DNA of 64,000 nucleotides from Myxococcus guangdongensis (GCF_024198255.1 NZ_JAJVKW010000005.1:186001-250000); one strand, 5' to 3'; counted from the first letter of the stretch, positions 31,677-47,980 are shown. The notes: generated by a model not told the origin, from the letters alone. A program made the numbers and translations.

Positions 31677-34154
31677 TCAGCGGACGGTGAGGGTGAAGGG
31701 CATCATCGCCTTCATCCCCGGGCGCAGCATCTCCAGGTCCACGCCCGCCTGTCGCGCCAGCTCCCGCAAGGCCGACGGGAAGGGCTCGTGGGTGGCGGGC
31801 AGCAGGGCGAGCGCCGCCTGCACGCCCGGCTCCCCACCCAGGCCGGAGAAGAAGCCGCGCGCCTCGCCCATCACCACCAGGTCCAGCTCCTCCGACGCCG
31901 GGACGCCCGCGTGTCGGCGGGCCGACTCCACCGCGTCCTGCAGGCCGCCCAGCCGGTCCACCAGCCCGCGCGCCAGGGCGTCGTTGCCGCTCCACACCCG
32001 GCCGCGCGCGACGGCGTCCACCTCCGCCTTGTCCTTCTTGCGCACCTTGGCGACCTCGGTGATGAACATGTCGTAGGACGTATCCACCCAACGCTGCACC
32101 GCGGTCTGCTGCTCGGGCGTCCACGCCTTCCAGATGCCGAACACGTCCGCCATGGGCGAGCGCGAGAGGGTCTCCTGGCTCACGCCGAGCTTCTCGCCCA
32201 ACAGGCCCTCCAGCGCGGGCTTGAAGTAGAAGACGCCGATGCTGCCGGTAATCGTCGTGGGCAGCGCGAACACCTCCGTGGCGCCCATGGCCGCGTAGTA
32301 GCCGCCGGAGGCCGCCGCGTCGCCCATGGAGGCGATGACGGGCTTCACCTTCGCCGCGTCCACCACCGCCTGGTACATCAGGTACGACGCCAGCACCTCG
32401 CCGCCGCCCGAGTCCACGCGCAGGACGATGGCCACCACGGACGGGTCCGCCTTGGCCGCCTCCAGCGCGCGCACCACCGTCTCCGCGCCGGCGATGCGGC
32501 TGAAGCCCAGCGGGTCCTCGCGGCTCTTGCCGCCGGCGATGGTCCCCAGCACCGGCACCACCGCCACGCGGCGGCGCGTGCCCCAGCGGCCCTCGCGCTC
32601 GTCGCGCGGCGCGTACGTGGCGCTGAAGCGCCCGCCCGGCACCAGCTCGCGCACCTTGCCGTCCAGCTCCGAGGGCAGGATGAGGCCATCCAGGAAGCCC
32701 AGCTTCAGCGCCAGCTGCGGCGTGGCCAGCCCCGCGGCCCACAGCTCGCGCAGCCTCTCCACCGGCACGTTGCGCGCCTGGGTGACGGCGCGCTCGTACC
32801 AGGCCACCTCGTTGTCCAGGTAGGCGTTCACCACCTCGCGCGAGGCCTCGCTCGGCTCGGTGAGGGTGAGCTGCTCGGGGGCCGTCTTGTACTTGCCCAC
32901 GCGCGCCACGTCCCACGTCACGCCCAGCTTCTGCATCGTCCCGCCGTACGTCTGGAGATTGGCGACCAGGCCGTTGATGGGCAGCGACGACTCGGGCAGC
33001 GCGTAGACGCGCTCGGCGGCGGACGCCACGAAGTAGCCCAGGTCATCCGCCGACAGCAGCACCGCCATCACCCGCTTGCCCGAAGCGCGCAGCCGCAGCA
33101 CCGCCTGGCGCAGCTCCTCCGCCTTGCCCCAGTCCACGCCGGGCAGGCCCTCCATCTTCAGCACCACGCCCGACAGCCGCTCGTCCTTCGCCGCCAGGTC
33201 CAGCCACCGCGACAGCCGCAGGAACGGGTCCGCCTCGCTCACGCCCAACAGCGACAACAGGGGGCTGCCGCCGCCCGCCAGCACGTCGTTGAGGTCCAGC
33301 ATCGTCACCACGCCGCCGGGCGGACGCAGCGAGCGGTAGTTCTCCAGGGACAGGCGCACCTGCGCCACGTGGTCCGTGCCGTTCTCCCCGCCGCCCGCCG
33401 CGTAGGTGAGGCCCAGGTGGCCGGTGTCCACCGTCACGGCCAACTGGAGCGCCAGCGGCACCGCGTCGACGAAGCCGTGGGACACGCCGCCGCCCAGCCG
33501 CAGGCCCGGAATCACCTCCGCCTGCAGCGTGTACGTGGCCTGCCCCTGGCGGAAGGCCCCTTCGGAGAAGAGCCAGTCCACGCCCAGGGTGAAGCGCTCT
33601 CCCAGGGGGCGCAGGCCCAGGCCGAGGTCGTACGCGCGCTCGAGCTTGAAGTCCCCCTCGCGCGGGGCGTTGAGGTTCTTGGCCACCGCCGCCAGCGACA
33701 GGTAGCGGGCGGGCCGGGAGGTGAGGCCCACGTCGAAGGTGTCCAGCGAGTCCACGTCCACGTTGTCCGAGCCGAACGTGTGCCACGAGGCGCCCAGCTG
33801 CAGCGTGGGGTCGCCCAAGGACAGGCCCAGCGACGTGCGCCGGTAGTCCGGTCCGTGGCGCGGGCGCATCCACTCCATGGACGCGCCCAGGCCCATGCCC
33901 AGCAGCTTCGCGCCGAGGAAGAGGCCGTCGGCGGTGCTGTCCTGCTCGAGGTTGCGCTCGTGCAGGTAGAACAGCTGGCCGGAGCGCATGAAGCCCAGGC
34001 CCGCGGGGTTGAGCGACAGGGCCGTGGCTTCATCCACCAGCGCGGCGCCGGTGGGCGGCAACGTCAGCCCCCGTGAGGGCAGGGGGGCCTGGACGATGGA
34101 GCTCGTCTGGGCGAGCGCGAGCGACGGGAGCAGCAGGAGGGCGAGCAGGCGCAT
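31677..34154 (-). CDS. sppA: Signal peptide peptidase SppA (S49) fused to an N-terminal outer-membrane beta-barrel domain
   Basis: An 825-residue protein starting MRLLALLLLPSLALAQ, a cleavable signal peptide. Residues 25-285 have the look of TraF/PorV-like barrels, with ALVDEATALSLNPAGLGF and many alternating strands such as LGLSLGDPTLQLGASWHTFG. Residues 290-790 are a two-repeat SppA protease: the general base is Lys423 (VGKYKTAPEQ) and the nucleophile Ser616 (GDAAASGGYYAAM), 193 residues apart as against 200 in E. coli SppA. LRVDSGGGE is also conserved. E. coli SppA is held in the inner membrane by one helix; this version should be tied to the outer membrane, facing the periplasm or surface. 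Confidence 0.85.
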   Translation of the reverse strand: MRLLALLLLPSLALAQTSSIVQAPLPSRGLTLPPTGAALVDEATALSLNPAGLGFMRSGQLFYLHERNLEQDSTADGLFLGAKLLGMGLGASMEWMRPRHGPDYRRTSLGLSLGDPTLQLGASWHTFGSDNVDVDSLDTFDVGLTSRPARYLSLAAVAKNLNAPREGDFKLERAYDLGLGLRPLGERFTLGVDWLFSEGAFRQGQATYTLQAEVIPGLRLGGGVSHGFVDAVPLALQLAVTVDTGHLGLTYAAGGGENGTDHVAQVRLSLENYRSLRPPGGVVTMLDLNDVLAGGGSPLLSLLGVSEADPFLRLSRWLDLAAKDERLSGVVLKMEGLPGVDWGKAEELRQAVLRLRASGKRVMAVLLSADDLGYFVASAAERVYALPESSLPINGLVANLQTYGGTMQKLGVTWDVARVGKYKTAPEQLTLTEPSEASREVVNAYLDNEVAWYERAVTQARNVPVERLRELWAAGLATPQLALKLGFLDGLILPSELDGKVRELVPGGRFSATYAPRDEREGRWGTRRRVAVVPVLGTIAGGKSREDPLGFSRIAGAETVVRALEAAKADPSVVAIVLRVDSGGGEVLASYLMYQAVVDAAKVKPVIASMGDAAASGGYYAAMGATEVFALPTTITGSIGVFYFKPALEGLLGEKLGVSQETLSRSPMADVFGIWKAWTPEQQTAVQRWVDTSYDMFITEVAKVRKKDKAEVDAVARGRVWSGNDALARGLVDRLGGLQDAVESARRHAGVPASEELDLVVMGEARGFFSGLGGEPGVQAALALLPATHEPFPSALRELARQAGVDLEMLRPGMKAMMPFTLTVR

Positions 34155-34164
34155 AGAACCCCGG

Positions 34165-34192
34165 ACTCTAGGCATCGCCCGTCCGGGGACAA
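34165..34192 (-). promoter_or_regulatory. Probable promoter of the SppA-fusion gene
   Basis: On the minus strand TTGTCC (34187-34192) and TAGAGT (34165-34170) are 16 bases apart; the ATG follows ten bases after the hexamer. Confidence 0.5.
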
Positions 34193-34202
34193 GCGCCTCG
34201 TG

Positions 34203-35414
34203 TCACCAGTCCTCGGTTCCAGACACCCCGTCGAGCGGATCATCCCCGGGCTTCTTCGTCTTCTCCTGCTTGCGCGTCCGGCCGCCGCGGTCCTCGGCGC
34301 CCCAGTCCTCGGTGCCGCCCCGGTTGTCGAGCGGATCCGAGCTGCGCACCACCTTCTCCGCGCCGCCCTCGCTGGTGTTCACCAGCTGATTCACCATGCG
34401 CTCCATCTCCGACTTGAGCTGACCGAACTCGTCGCCCTGGAGCACCACGCGCCGGCCGCCCAGCTTCCGGCCGTTGCGCAAGTCGTAGTAGCCCAGGATG
34501 AGCTCGGTGCCCTCGCCGTGGCTGCGCACGGTGCCAATCATCGCCCGCTCCAGGCCCAGCGACTTGCCCAGCCCCGCGACGCCGTTGGCCTGGCTGATGC
34601 CGCGCGACACCTCGCTGGCCACCCGGTCCAGCTGCGCGTCGTAGGCCTTGTACGCGGCCGTGGGCACCAGCTCCGTGCTCACCTCCACGTCATCCGGCGT
34701 CACCTCCATGAGCTGCCCGTACTGGCGGAAGCCGGGCCGCTCGATGCGCAACAGGTGCTTGCCCACCGTCAGGGCGGGAATCGTCACCGGCGTGTACCCC
34801 GCCAGCTCCCCGTCCACGTAGACGCGGGCGCCGGCGGGCCGCGACTTCACCGTGGCGCTGCCGCGCAGCTGGGACGTGCGCCCGGTGGCCACCTGCACGC
34901 GCAGGGCGATGAAGTCCCGGCTGAAGCGCTTGGGGTTGAGCTCGAAGGTAGGCGAGGCGGCGATGAGGTCGATGAGAACCAGCTTCGCCTCCTCCACGTC
35001 ACCGCGCAGGTGCAGGAGCGCCGCGTACAGCGCCAGCGACTCGCACAGGGGCGAGCAGCCCCGCATGGCCGCCGGAGCGGCCTGCAGCTCCTTGAGCGTG
35101 GCGCGCACCTTCGTCTCCGCGTCGTCGTACTCCTTCTTGTCGAAGGCGGCCGCGCTCTCCGAGTACCCCTTGCGGGCGCGCTCCATCGCGGACTGGGCGT
35201 TGGGGTCGGCGGGCAGCCCGAAAATCTCCTCGGATTTGCGGACGGTGAACCCGGCGAAGTTCCCCAGCGCCTCGTTCATGTAGCCCTCCATCTTCACGCT
35301 GCCAGACTCGGCCGCGGGGTCCATGGGGATGAGGAGGCTGGTGGCGCGCCGCGCGGGCGCGGGGGACGCCGCCAGGGCGAGCGAGGGAAGCAGGGCGAGG
35401 ACGAGGGCTCTCAT
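34203..35414 (-). CDS. PEGA-domain exported protein
   Basis: A 403-residue protein with a signal peptide (MRALVLALLPSLALAASP). The ATG at 35414 is used because upstream codons overlap the next PEGA gene in another frame. Residues 20-210 are helical and TPR-like (KKEYDDAETKVRATLKEL). The PEGA domain lies near residues 215-285 (SATVKSRPAGARVYVDGELAGYTP then PALTVGKHLLRIERPG). A further domain follows (GLERAMIGTVRSHGEGTELILG), which resembles parts of nucleotide- or peptidoglycan-associated sensors. The last 50 residues are polar and end with two copies of a GTEDW motif. Probably periplasmic. It is in tandem with a related gene upstream. Confidence 0.8.
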   Translation of the reverse strand: MRALVLALLPSLALAASPAPARRATSLLIPMDPAAESGSVKMEGYMNEALGNFAGFTVRKSEEIFGLPADPNAQSAMERARKGYSESAAAFDKKEYDDAETKVRATLKELQAAPAAMRGCSPLCESLALYAALLHLRGDVEEAKLVLIDLIAASPTFELNPKRFSRDFIALRVQVATGRTSQLRGSATVKSRPAGARVYVDGELAGYTPVTIPALTVGKHLLRIERPGFRQYGQLMEVTPDDVEVSTELVPTAAYKAYDAQLDRVASEVSRGISQANGVAGLGKSLGLERAMIGTVRSHGEGTELILGYYDLRNGRKLGGRRVVLQGDEFGQLKSEMERMVNQLVNTSEGGAEKVVRSSDPLDNRGGTEDWGAEDRGGRTRKQEKTKKPGDDPLDGVSGTEDW

Positions 35415-35470
35415 GGGGTAACCTCTGAAACGAGCGACGCGAGCGGGCGAACCGTCATTCAACCCGGAAC

Positions 35471-36997
35471 TCAGAAGCCTGTTCCTCCGGTGATGGGGTT
35501 GAACGGGCGGCCCTTGTCCTGGGTCGCCACGAAGACGGCGCCCGCCGTGACCGCCGCGGCGCCTCCGACGACGGCCCAGAACCAGGGGCGCTTGAGCAGG
35601 GACTGGCCGGACGAGCCGCTCTCGGCGACGCGCGGGGAGATGGCGCCCTGGATGAAGTCGCGCGCCTGCTGGGCGGCGGCCTCGGGGCTCTGGTCGCGCT
35701 CGCGACCCGACAGGTCGATGTCCACGCCGCGCAGCCGCGCCTGGGTGCGCACGTCCCACGCCTGAAGCTCCGCCTTGAGCCGGCCCTTCTTGTCCTGCGA
35801 CACGGCGGCCACCACCACGTAGCGCGCGTCCAGCCGGTCGGCGATGGCGGCGGTGTCCGGGGGCAGGGTCTCGCTCTCGAAGGCGGCCTGTCCACCGGCC
35901 CGCGCGGAGGCGTCGCGGATGGCCGTGAGCCCCGGCCCGGGCTCGAGCGTCGCCTTCACCTGCGAGCTCGCGCCGGACTTCACCTCCGTGTACTCGGCGT
36001 AGGGCGTGTGGCCCGGCAGCGTCACCACCACGGCGTGGTGGCCGGCGGGCACCGTCACACCCCTCAGCGGCGTCACGCCCAGCTCCTGGCCGCGCACGCT
36101 CACCCGGGCGCCCGCGGGCTTGGACTCCACCACGAGCGTGCCGGCGGGACGCGCGCTCACCTCGGCGCGGGCGTCGTCGAAGGCCTTCTGCACGTCCTGG
36201 CCGAAGAGCGCCTTGTCCGGACGGGTGGAGGGCTCCGCCACCGCGGCGCGTACGAAGGCGGCCTTCGCGCCGGCGGCGTCACCGTTGAGCAGCTTGGCGG
36301 CGCCCAGGAACAGGAACGTCTCACCCAGCCGCTCCGGCCGGAAGTCGGCGGGGGACTGCTCGTATGCCTCGGCGGCGGCGCGGAACTTCGTCTCGGCGAG
36401 CTCCGGGTCCAGGTTGTCGTACGCGGTGCGGCCCTCATCGTAGAGCCCGTCCGCCTTCGTCAGCGGCGTCGGCTCCGGGGGCGGGAAGGCCGTGCCCAGG
36501 TCCACGAACGGGATGTCCCCGCCGCGCTGCAGGTGCCTCGTCAGCTCACCCTCCAGGCGGGCGGCCGCCTCCGTCGTGGCGGGCGTGCGGGCCACCGAGA
36601 ACAGCGCCACCGAGCCGGACGCCACCGCGGGGGTGTTCGCCAGCGAGGGCCGGGCGTTGGGGTCGACGGCCTCCGGGGGCTTCGTCGTGGGGGGCTTCAC
36701 GGGCGTCGCCACGGTCGGCTTGTCCGTGGTGACGGGCTTGTCGGTGGCGGGCTGGGTCTGCTCGGGGTCCCCGAAGACGAGCGGCTGGGGCGAGTCGACG
36801 TCCTGGACGTCCGTCGGCTCGTCGGTGACCGGGGTCTTCTGGCCCTTGATGTTGGGCTTCTTCTTCTTCGCCTTCACCACCTTGCTGGAAGGGGTGGCCT
36901 TCTTGCGCGCGGCCTTCTTACGCGTCGTCTGGGCGTGGGCGGGGAGGACGGCCAACAGCAGCGTGAGCAGCAGGGCGAGTCGGCGAAAGGTGTTCAC
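35471..36997 (-). CDS. PEGA-domain exported protein with C-terminal membrane helix
   Basis: A 508-residue protein starting at GTG (36997), with signal peptide ending LPAHAQ followed by a very basic Lys/Arg/Ala stretch. Residues 45-130 are Pro/Thr/Val low complexity. A TPR-like region around residues 190-270 is followed by a PEGA domain (AGTLVVESKPAGARVSVRGQ, GVTVPAGHHAVVVTLPGHTP). A C-terminal hydrophobic helix (WFWAVVGGAAAVTAGAVFVA) and FNPITGGTGF end the chain. Domain order is the same as in the downstream PEGA gene, suggesting an old duplication. Members of this type are frequent in myxobacteria but without assigned function. Confidence 0.8.
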   Translation of the reverse strand: MNTFRRLALLLTLLLAVLPAHAQTTRKKAARKKATPSSKVVKAKKKKPNIKGQKTPVTDEPTDVQDVDSPQPLVFGDPEQTQPATDKPVTTDKPTVATPVKPPTTKPPEAVDPNARPSLANTPAVASGSVALFSVARTPATTEAAARLEGELTRHLQRGGDIPFVDLGTAFPPPEPTPLTKADGLYDEGRTAYDNLDPELAETKFRAAAEAYEQSPADFRPERLGETFLFLGAAKLLNGDAAGAKAAFVRAAVAEPSTRPDKALFGQDVQKAFDDARAEVSARPAGTLVVESKPAGARVSVRGQELGVTPLRGVTVPAGHHAVVVTLPGHTPYAEYTEVKSGASSQVKATLEPGPGLTAIRDASARAGGQAAFESETLPPDTAAIADRLDARYVVVAAVSQDKKGRLKAELQAWDVRTQARLRGVDIDLSGRERDQSPEAAAQQARDFIQGAISPRVAESGSSGQSLLKRPWFWAVVGGAAAVTAGAVFVATQDKGRPFNPITGGTGF

Positions 36998-37005
36998 GGC
37001 GTCGG

Positions 37006-37011
37006 AATCTA
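37006..37011 (-). promoter_or_regulatory. TAGATT hexamer before the PEGA gene at 36997
   Basis: TAGATT on the minus strand lies eight bases before the GTG start; GTGACG, 17 bases further up, is a weak -35 match. Confidence 0.4.
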
Positions 37012-37050
37012 GCCGAGCTAGAAAGGGCCGTCACGAGCCCCCGCCTCGGC

Positions 37051-37070
37051 CCCCGGGGCAACACCCGGGG
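37051..37070 (-). terminator. 7-bp hairpin after parE
   Basis: CCCCGGG (37051-37057) pairs with CCCGGGG (37064-37070) over a six-base loop, 31 bases past the parE stop. It probably ends the parC-parE transcript. Confidence 0.6.
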
Positions 37071-37101
37071 TGGCGGGGACTCTCGGCAGGATGACGGATG
37101 G

Positions 37102-41418
<4,317 letters not shown>

Positions 41419-41792
41419 GCTCTTCGAACCCAGGTGAGAACGTCTCGTACCCGAACGCGGTGCGTGACTCGCGCACCCCGCGCCATGGACTCTGAAATCT
41501 TCAACAAAGCGCCGGGACTACCATGGCCCCCTGACAAAGGGAACGAATTCGGGGGGTTGCACGTACTCCGAGGCATCCCACCTGAATCTTCGTCCAGTCC
41601 CACTCCAGGGTGGAACATCTCTGTAACCCCCTGAAATTCCGGCGGCCGGGGCGTACGAGACTCCCCGGTGGGCGAGACGGTGGGTGCGGGTAGGATGGGC
41701 CATGCAGGTGGGTTTTGGAGCCCATGGGGTAGGGCGACCAGGGAACGTTCGGCCGCCCGGTCGCCCCCTGATGCACCGTGTCACGGGCTTCG
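41419..41792. other. Intergenic region upstream of parC
   Basis: A 374-base gap with no supported gene; the short frames in it lack ribosome sites and any recognisable feature. It is A/T-richer than its surroundings between about 41480 and 41640, as expected for the parC promoter, but no clear -35/-10 pair stands out. A small GC hairpin (CCGGGG at 41646-41651 with CCCCGG at 41663-41668) and a larger one at 41732-41766 lie in the half next to the efflux gene. Confidence 0.6.
41732..41766 (-). terminator. 8-bp hairpin after the metal efflux operon
   Basis: GGGCGACC (41732-41739) pairs with GGTCGCCC (41759-41766) over a 19-base loop, 26 bases beyond the stop of the czcA-like gene on the minus strand. 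Confidence 0.5.
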
Positions 41793-44936
<3,144 letters not shown>

Positions 44937-44939
44937 GGG

Positions 44940-46496
44940 CTACGGGCCTCCTTCCTCACAGCAGCCCGCGCCGATGGCGTCCTTGAGCACCTCCGTCTTC
45001 AACAGGAAGGCGCCCGTGGTGACGACCTCCATGCCGGGCCGCAGGCCCTTGACCACCTCGACCTCGTCGCGCGTGCCCGCGCCCAGCTCCACGGGGACGG
45101 GCTCGTAGAGCGTCGCGTCCTTCTTCACGAAGACGAGCACCCGTCCCTTGGCGCGCTGGATGGCGGAGTGGGGCACCATCAACGCCTCGTGCTCCTCGGC
45201 CACTTGAATGCGAGCGCGCAGGAACAGGCCCGCCTTGAGGGCGCGGTCGGGGTTGGGCAGCTCCACGCGGGCGCGCACCGTGCGGGTGGCGCGGTCCACC
45301 GAGGCCCCCACGCGGGTGAGCGTGGCCTCGCGGACTTCTCCGGGCAGGCCCTCGAAGCTCAGGGTGACCTTCTGCCCCGCGTGCACCTGGGCGGAGTCCG
45401 CCTCCGGAATCTCGAGCAGGGCCCAGAGCGTGGAGAGGTCGGCGACCTCGAGCAACGTCTGTCCCGCGGCGACGTGTCTGCCGGACACCGCGTCGCGCGC
45501 CACCACGGTCCCAGCGAAGGGCGCGGAGAGGTTGTAGAGCCCCTCGCTGCTTCCTCGCGACGCGCCCGCCGCGCTGAGGGCCGCGCGGGCGGCTTCGCGT
45601 TCTCCCTCGGCCGCGGCGAGCTCGGCCCGGGCCTGCTCCAAATCCTTGCGAGGGCTGATGCCACGCTCCACCAACTCCTGCTCCCTCGCGAGCGCCGCGC
45701 GAGTCGTCTCCAGTCGAGCCAGGGCCGCGGACAGCCGCCCCTTGTCCTGTCCGACGGAAGGCGAGGTGAGCGCGAGCAGGGGCTGGCCCACCTTGACGTC
45801 GTCCCCCTCGTCCACGCGTACGTCGCTCACCAGCGCGTCGCCTCGCGCGGACAGCCGCGCCAATCGGTTCTGGTTGAAGGTGAGCTGGCCCACCACCTCC
45901 AGCGAGCGCGCGAAGTGCCTGCGCTGGAGCCGATGCGTCTGAAGACCCGCCTCGCGCGCGGTGTCGGCGGAGGCCAGTCGGATGCGCGTGCCGGGCGTGG
46001 GGAACAGCGGCATCTCGGCGCCCGCGGCCTTCACGAGCTCCGGGTGACAGAAGGGACAGACGGACTCCGGGAAGCCATGCTCGCGGCAGTAGTCACCCGC
46101 CGCGATGAAGCCCGCCACCCGCTTCGGGTTGCACTGGGTGCACTTCGATTCGGGCACCGCGTGCTCCTTGCACCAGTCGGCCGGCGTCGCCTGGGGGCTG
46201 AAGGTGAGCGACGGGTTGCACTGACGGCAGTGGGACTCGGGCAGCCCGTGTGCATCGCACCAGTCGTCCTGGGCCTTGTAGACATCGACGAGGTCGGGGT
46301 CGCACTTCGTGCACAGCTCCGCGGGCACGCCGTGCTCGCACAGCGTGACGGCGCGCGCCTCGGGGGACGAGGGCCCCGCATCGGAGGGCGCGGACGAAGG
46401 GGGGCGCTTCGCCGCCTCGGGCTGGGACGACTTCGTGCACGAAGCGCCCAGGACGAGCAGGCCCGCCAGCGCCAGCAGACCGATGCGGGGGCCCAT
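44940..46496 (-). CDS. czcB: CzcB-type periplasmic adaptor lipoprotein with four N-terminal Cys/His repeats
   Basis: A 518-residue protein with a lipoprotein signal (lipobox LGASC, Cys20). Residues 53-152 hold four copies of a C-x(1-2)-H-x2-P-x3-C-x2-C-x-P unit at Cys53-Pro67, Cys80-Pro95, Cys109-Pro124 and Cys137-Pro152. The remainder is a normal HlyD/CusB-like adaptor: barrel-sandwich halves (VSDVRVDEGDDVKVGQPLL and LSAPFAGTVVARDAVSG), a helical hairpin between them and a beta-barrel (GQKVTLSFEGLPGE). A C-terminal Cys-Cys (GAGCCEEGGP) adds another possible metal ligand. The repeats probably bind metal in the periplasm and could hand it to the pump; this is inference. The gene follows the small repeat protein with no gap. 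Confidence 0.88.
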   Translation of the reverse strand: MGPRIGLLALAGLLVLGASCTKSSQPEAAKRPPSSAPSDAGPSSPEARAVTLCEHGVPAELCTKCDPDLVDVYKAQDDWCDAHGLPESHCRQCNPSLTFSPQATPADWCKEHAVPESKCTQCNPKRVAGFIAAGDYCREHGFPESVCPFCHPELVKAAGAEMPLFPTPGTRIRLASADTAREAGLQTHRLQRRHFARSLEVVGQLTFNQNRLARLSARGDALVSDVRVDEGDDVKVGQPLLALTSPSVGQDKGRLSAALARLETTRAALAREQELVERGISPRKDLEQARAELAAAEGEREAARAALSAAGASRGSSEGLYNLSAPFAGTVVARDAVSGRHVAAGQTLLEVADLSTLWALLEIPEADSAQVHAGQKVTLSFEGLPGEVREATLTRVGASVDRATRTVRARVELPNPDRALKAGLFLRARIQVAEEHEALMVPHSAIQRAKGRVLVFVKKDATLYEPVPVELGAGTRDEVEVVKGLRPGMEVVTTGAFLLKTEVLKDAIGAGCCEEGGP

Positions 46497-46766
46497 CTAC
46501 TTCACGCCCTTCTTGGCGAGGTCCGGGTGGCAGAGGGAGCACTGGGACTCGGGGCGCTCATGCTCGGCGCACCAGTCGTTCTTGGCCTTGAAGACAGCCG
46601 CGAGCTTCGGATTGCAGCGCGTGCACAGCGACTTCTGCACGCCGTGCTCACACTTGGGCTTCTCTGCGGCCTGGGTCTGCGCGGGCTTGGGCTCCTCGGC
46701 CGACGCGGAGAGGACGGGGAAGGACACGAGGGACACGACGAGCACGACGGTCTGGAGGGAACGCAT
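46497..46766 (-). CDS. Small exported protein with two Cys/His repeats shared with the CzcB adaptor
   Basis: An 89-residue protein with a signal peptide (MRSLQTVVLVVSLVSFPVLSASA). The mature part has two units, CEHGVQKSLCTRCNP and CAEHERPESQCSLCHP, which closely match the first and last units of the adjacent adaptor. The intervening segment (KLAAVFKAKNDW) also matches the adaptor's DLVDVYKAQDDW. The TAG stop is directly followed by the ATG of the adaptor gene. It looks like a free periplasmic metal-binding protein, a possible metallochaperone for the pump. I know no characterised homologue. Confidence 0.8.
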   Translation of the reverse strand: MRSLQTVVLVVSLVSFPVLSASAEEPKPAQTQAAEKPKCEHGVQKSLCTRCNPKLAAVFKAKNDWCAEHERPESQCSLCHPDLAKKGVK

Positions 46767-46919
46767 GACATGACTCCGGCCAGGGCGGTGCCCCGGCGGT
46801 GGATGTCCGCGCGGGAGTGCGCGGAGGGTGGCTTCAGCGGGGCAGCACGGCGACGTGCGCTTCCACGCGAGACCCTGGAAGGGGACTCGTTGGACACACG
46901 TCTCCCGTGACGGGCGGAA

Positions 46920-47225
46920 TCAGGCTCTGGGAGGCTGGAAGATGTCGCGCCCCACGCCGCCGGGGAGCAGCACGTCCGGGTGGACGTGGATGGGGGGCCG
47001 GACGAGCGGCTCCTCCACCTGGCTCACGAAGGGCAGGGGCACGGGCGCGGCCCGCAGCGGACAGCAGAGGCACAGCGCGCAATCCGCGGCGCAGTCCGAG
47101 CAGTCCCCCGTTTCGGCTTCCTCTTCGCAATCCGCATGCGTGTCCGATGCGAAGGCGAGCGTCTGGAAGACGCCACCCGTCATCAGCACGAGGAGGAGCG
47201 CGAGGGTGCGCAGGAGGAACCGCAT
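46920..47225 (-). CDS. Small Cys-rich exported protein of the metal efflux operon
   Basis: A 101-residue protein with a signal peptide ending QTLAFA. The mature N-terminal region is crowded with Cys (DCEEEAETGDC, then CSDCAADCALCLCCPL). The C-terminal half is Pro/Val-rich, with His-Val-His, and ends IFQPPRA. Small proteins with a Cys cluster and a PP-containing end occur before several czc/cus-type operons (CzcI or DUF2946 type), and this resembles them. It may bind or sense metal in the periplasm. It lies between the thioredoxin-like gene and the repeat protein. Confidence 0.65.
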   Translation of the reverse strand: MRFLLRTLALLLVLMTGGVFQTLAFASDTHADCEEEAETGDCSDCAADCALCLCCPLRAAPVPLPFVSQVEEPLVRPPIHVHPDVLLPGGVGRDIFQPPRA

Positions 47226-47260
47226 CGACCCGAAGGCTTACTGGAGGTCTCCGCGGAGAG

Positions 47261-47776
47261 TCAACGCGACGGGGCCGACGAGGGTGCCGGGTGCTCGCGG
47301 ATCAACTTCTCCAGCAGGCGGCGCATGGCTCGGGAATCCCATTCACGAGGCCCCGAGAATCGAGCGACCAGGCGCCCGTCCACCACCAGGAAGCTCTGGG
47401 GCAGGGCGTCCACGCCGAACGCGCGGGCGACCGGGTGTCCCTCGTCCAGTCGCAGATGCAGCGCGGCGGGGGGCGGCCCACCGAGGAACGTCTCCACCGC
47501 CTTCGCGTCCGTGTCGTGGCTGAACACGACGACACGCAGCGCGTCAGGAGGCGCTTCGGCCAGCGCGACGAGCTGCGGCGTCTCGGTGCGGCAGGGCGGA
47601 CACCACGTCGCCCAGAAGACCACCAGCAGGGCCCGTGAGTCGGGAACCTCCGCGAGCCGCGGGGCCGGACCTTCGACCCGGAGATAGCTCGGCGGCGGCT
47701 CCGTCCGGCAGCCCGCGAGCGGTGACAAGAAGAGCAGGGTGGCGACACGGGCGCCGACGTGGGAGCGACGCATCAT
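47261..47776 (-). CDS. TlpA-like thioredoxin-fold lipoprotein
   Basis: A 171-residue protein starting MMRRSHVGARVATLLFLSPLAGC, a lipoprotein signal. The thioredoxin fold shows the redox motif WCPPC in LLVVFWATWCPPCRTETPQL, and the cis-Pro strand DALPQSFLVVDGRLVARFSG. It belongs to the TlpA/ResA group, which keeps Cys residues of exported proteins reduced. As the first gene of an operon whose other products carry many periplasmic Cys residues, it likely keeps those metal ligands in the thiol state. The gap to the next gene is 35 bases. Confidence 0.85.
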   Translation of the reverse strand: MMRRSHVGARVATLLFLSPLAGCRTEPPPSYLRVEGPAPRLAEVPDSRALLVVFWATWCPPCRTETPQLVALAEAPPDALRVVVFSHDTDAKAVETFLGGPPPAALHLRLDEGHPVARAFGVDALPQSFLVVDGRLVARFSGPREWDSRAMRRLLEKLIREHPAPSSAPSR

Positions 47777-47923
47777 CGCGCGGCACCGGACTCGAAGGTG
47801 CGAGGGTCCACCGGGGCATCCCGCGACGGGGAGGCCTTCACCGCGCAGCTCCGGACGTGATGCCGTGACGGGCGTCCGGGAGTCGCTGTGCGGCGGACAA
47901 GCGCACGGGCCCGCCTCGACGCG

Positions 47924-47959
47924 CGCGTCCCGCGAGCCCACCGCGGGCTCGAGGACGCG
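47924..47959 (-). terminator. Long two-part hairpin after the gene at 47981
   Basis: CGCGTCC (47924-47930) pairs with GGACGCG (47953-47959) and, inside it, CGAGCCC (47933-47939) with GGGCTCG (47945-47951) around a five-base loop. It begins 21 bases beyond the stop of the minus-strand gene and insulates it from the metal operon. Confidence 0.65.
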
Positions 47960-47980
47960 ACACACGTGGCGACTGGAACG

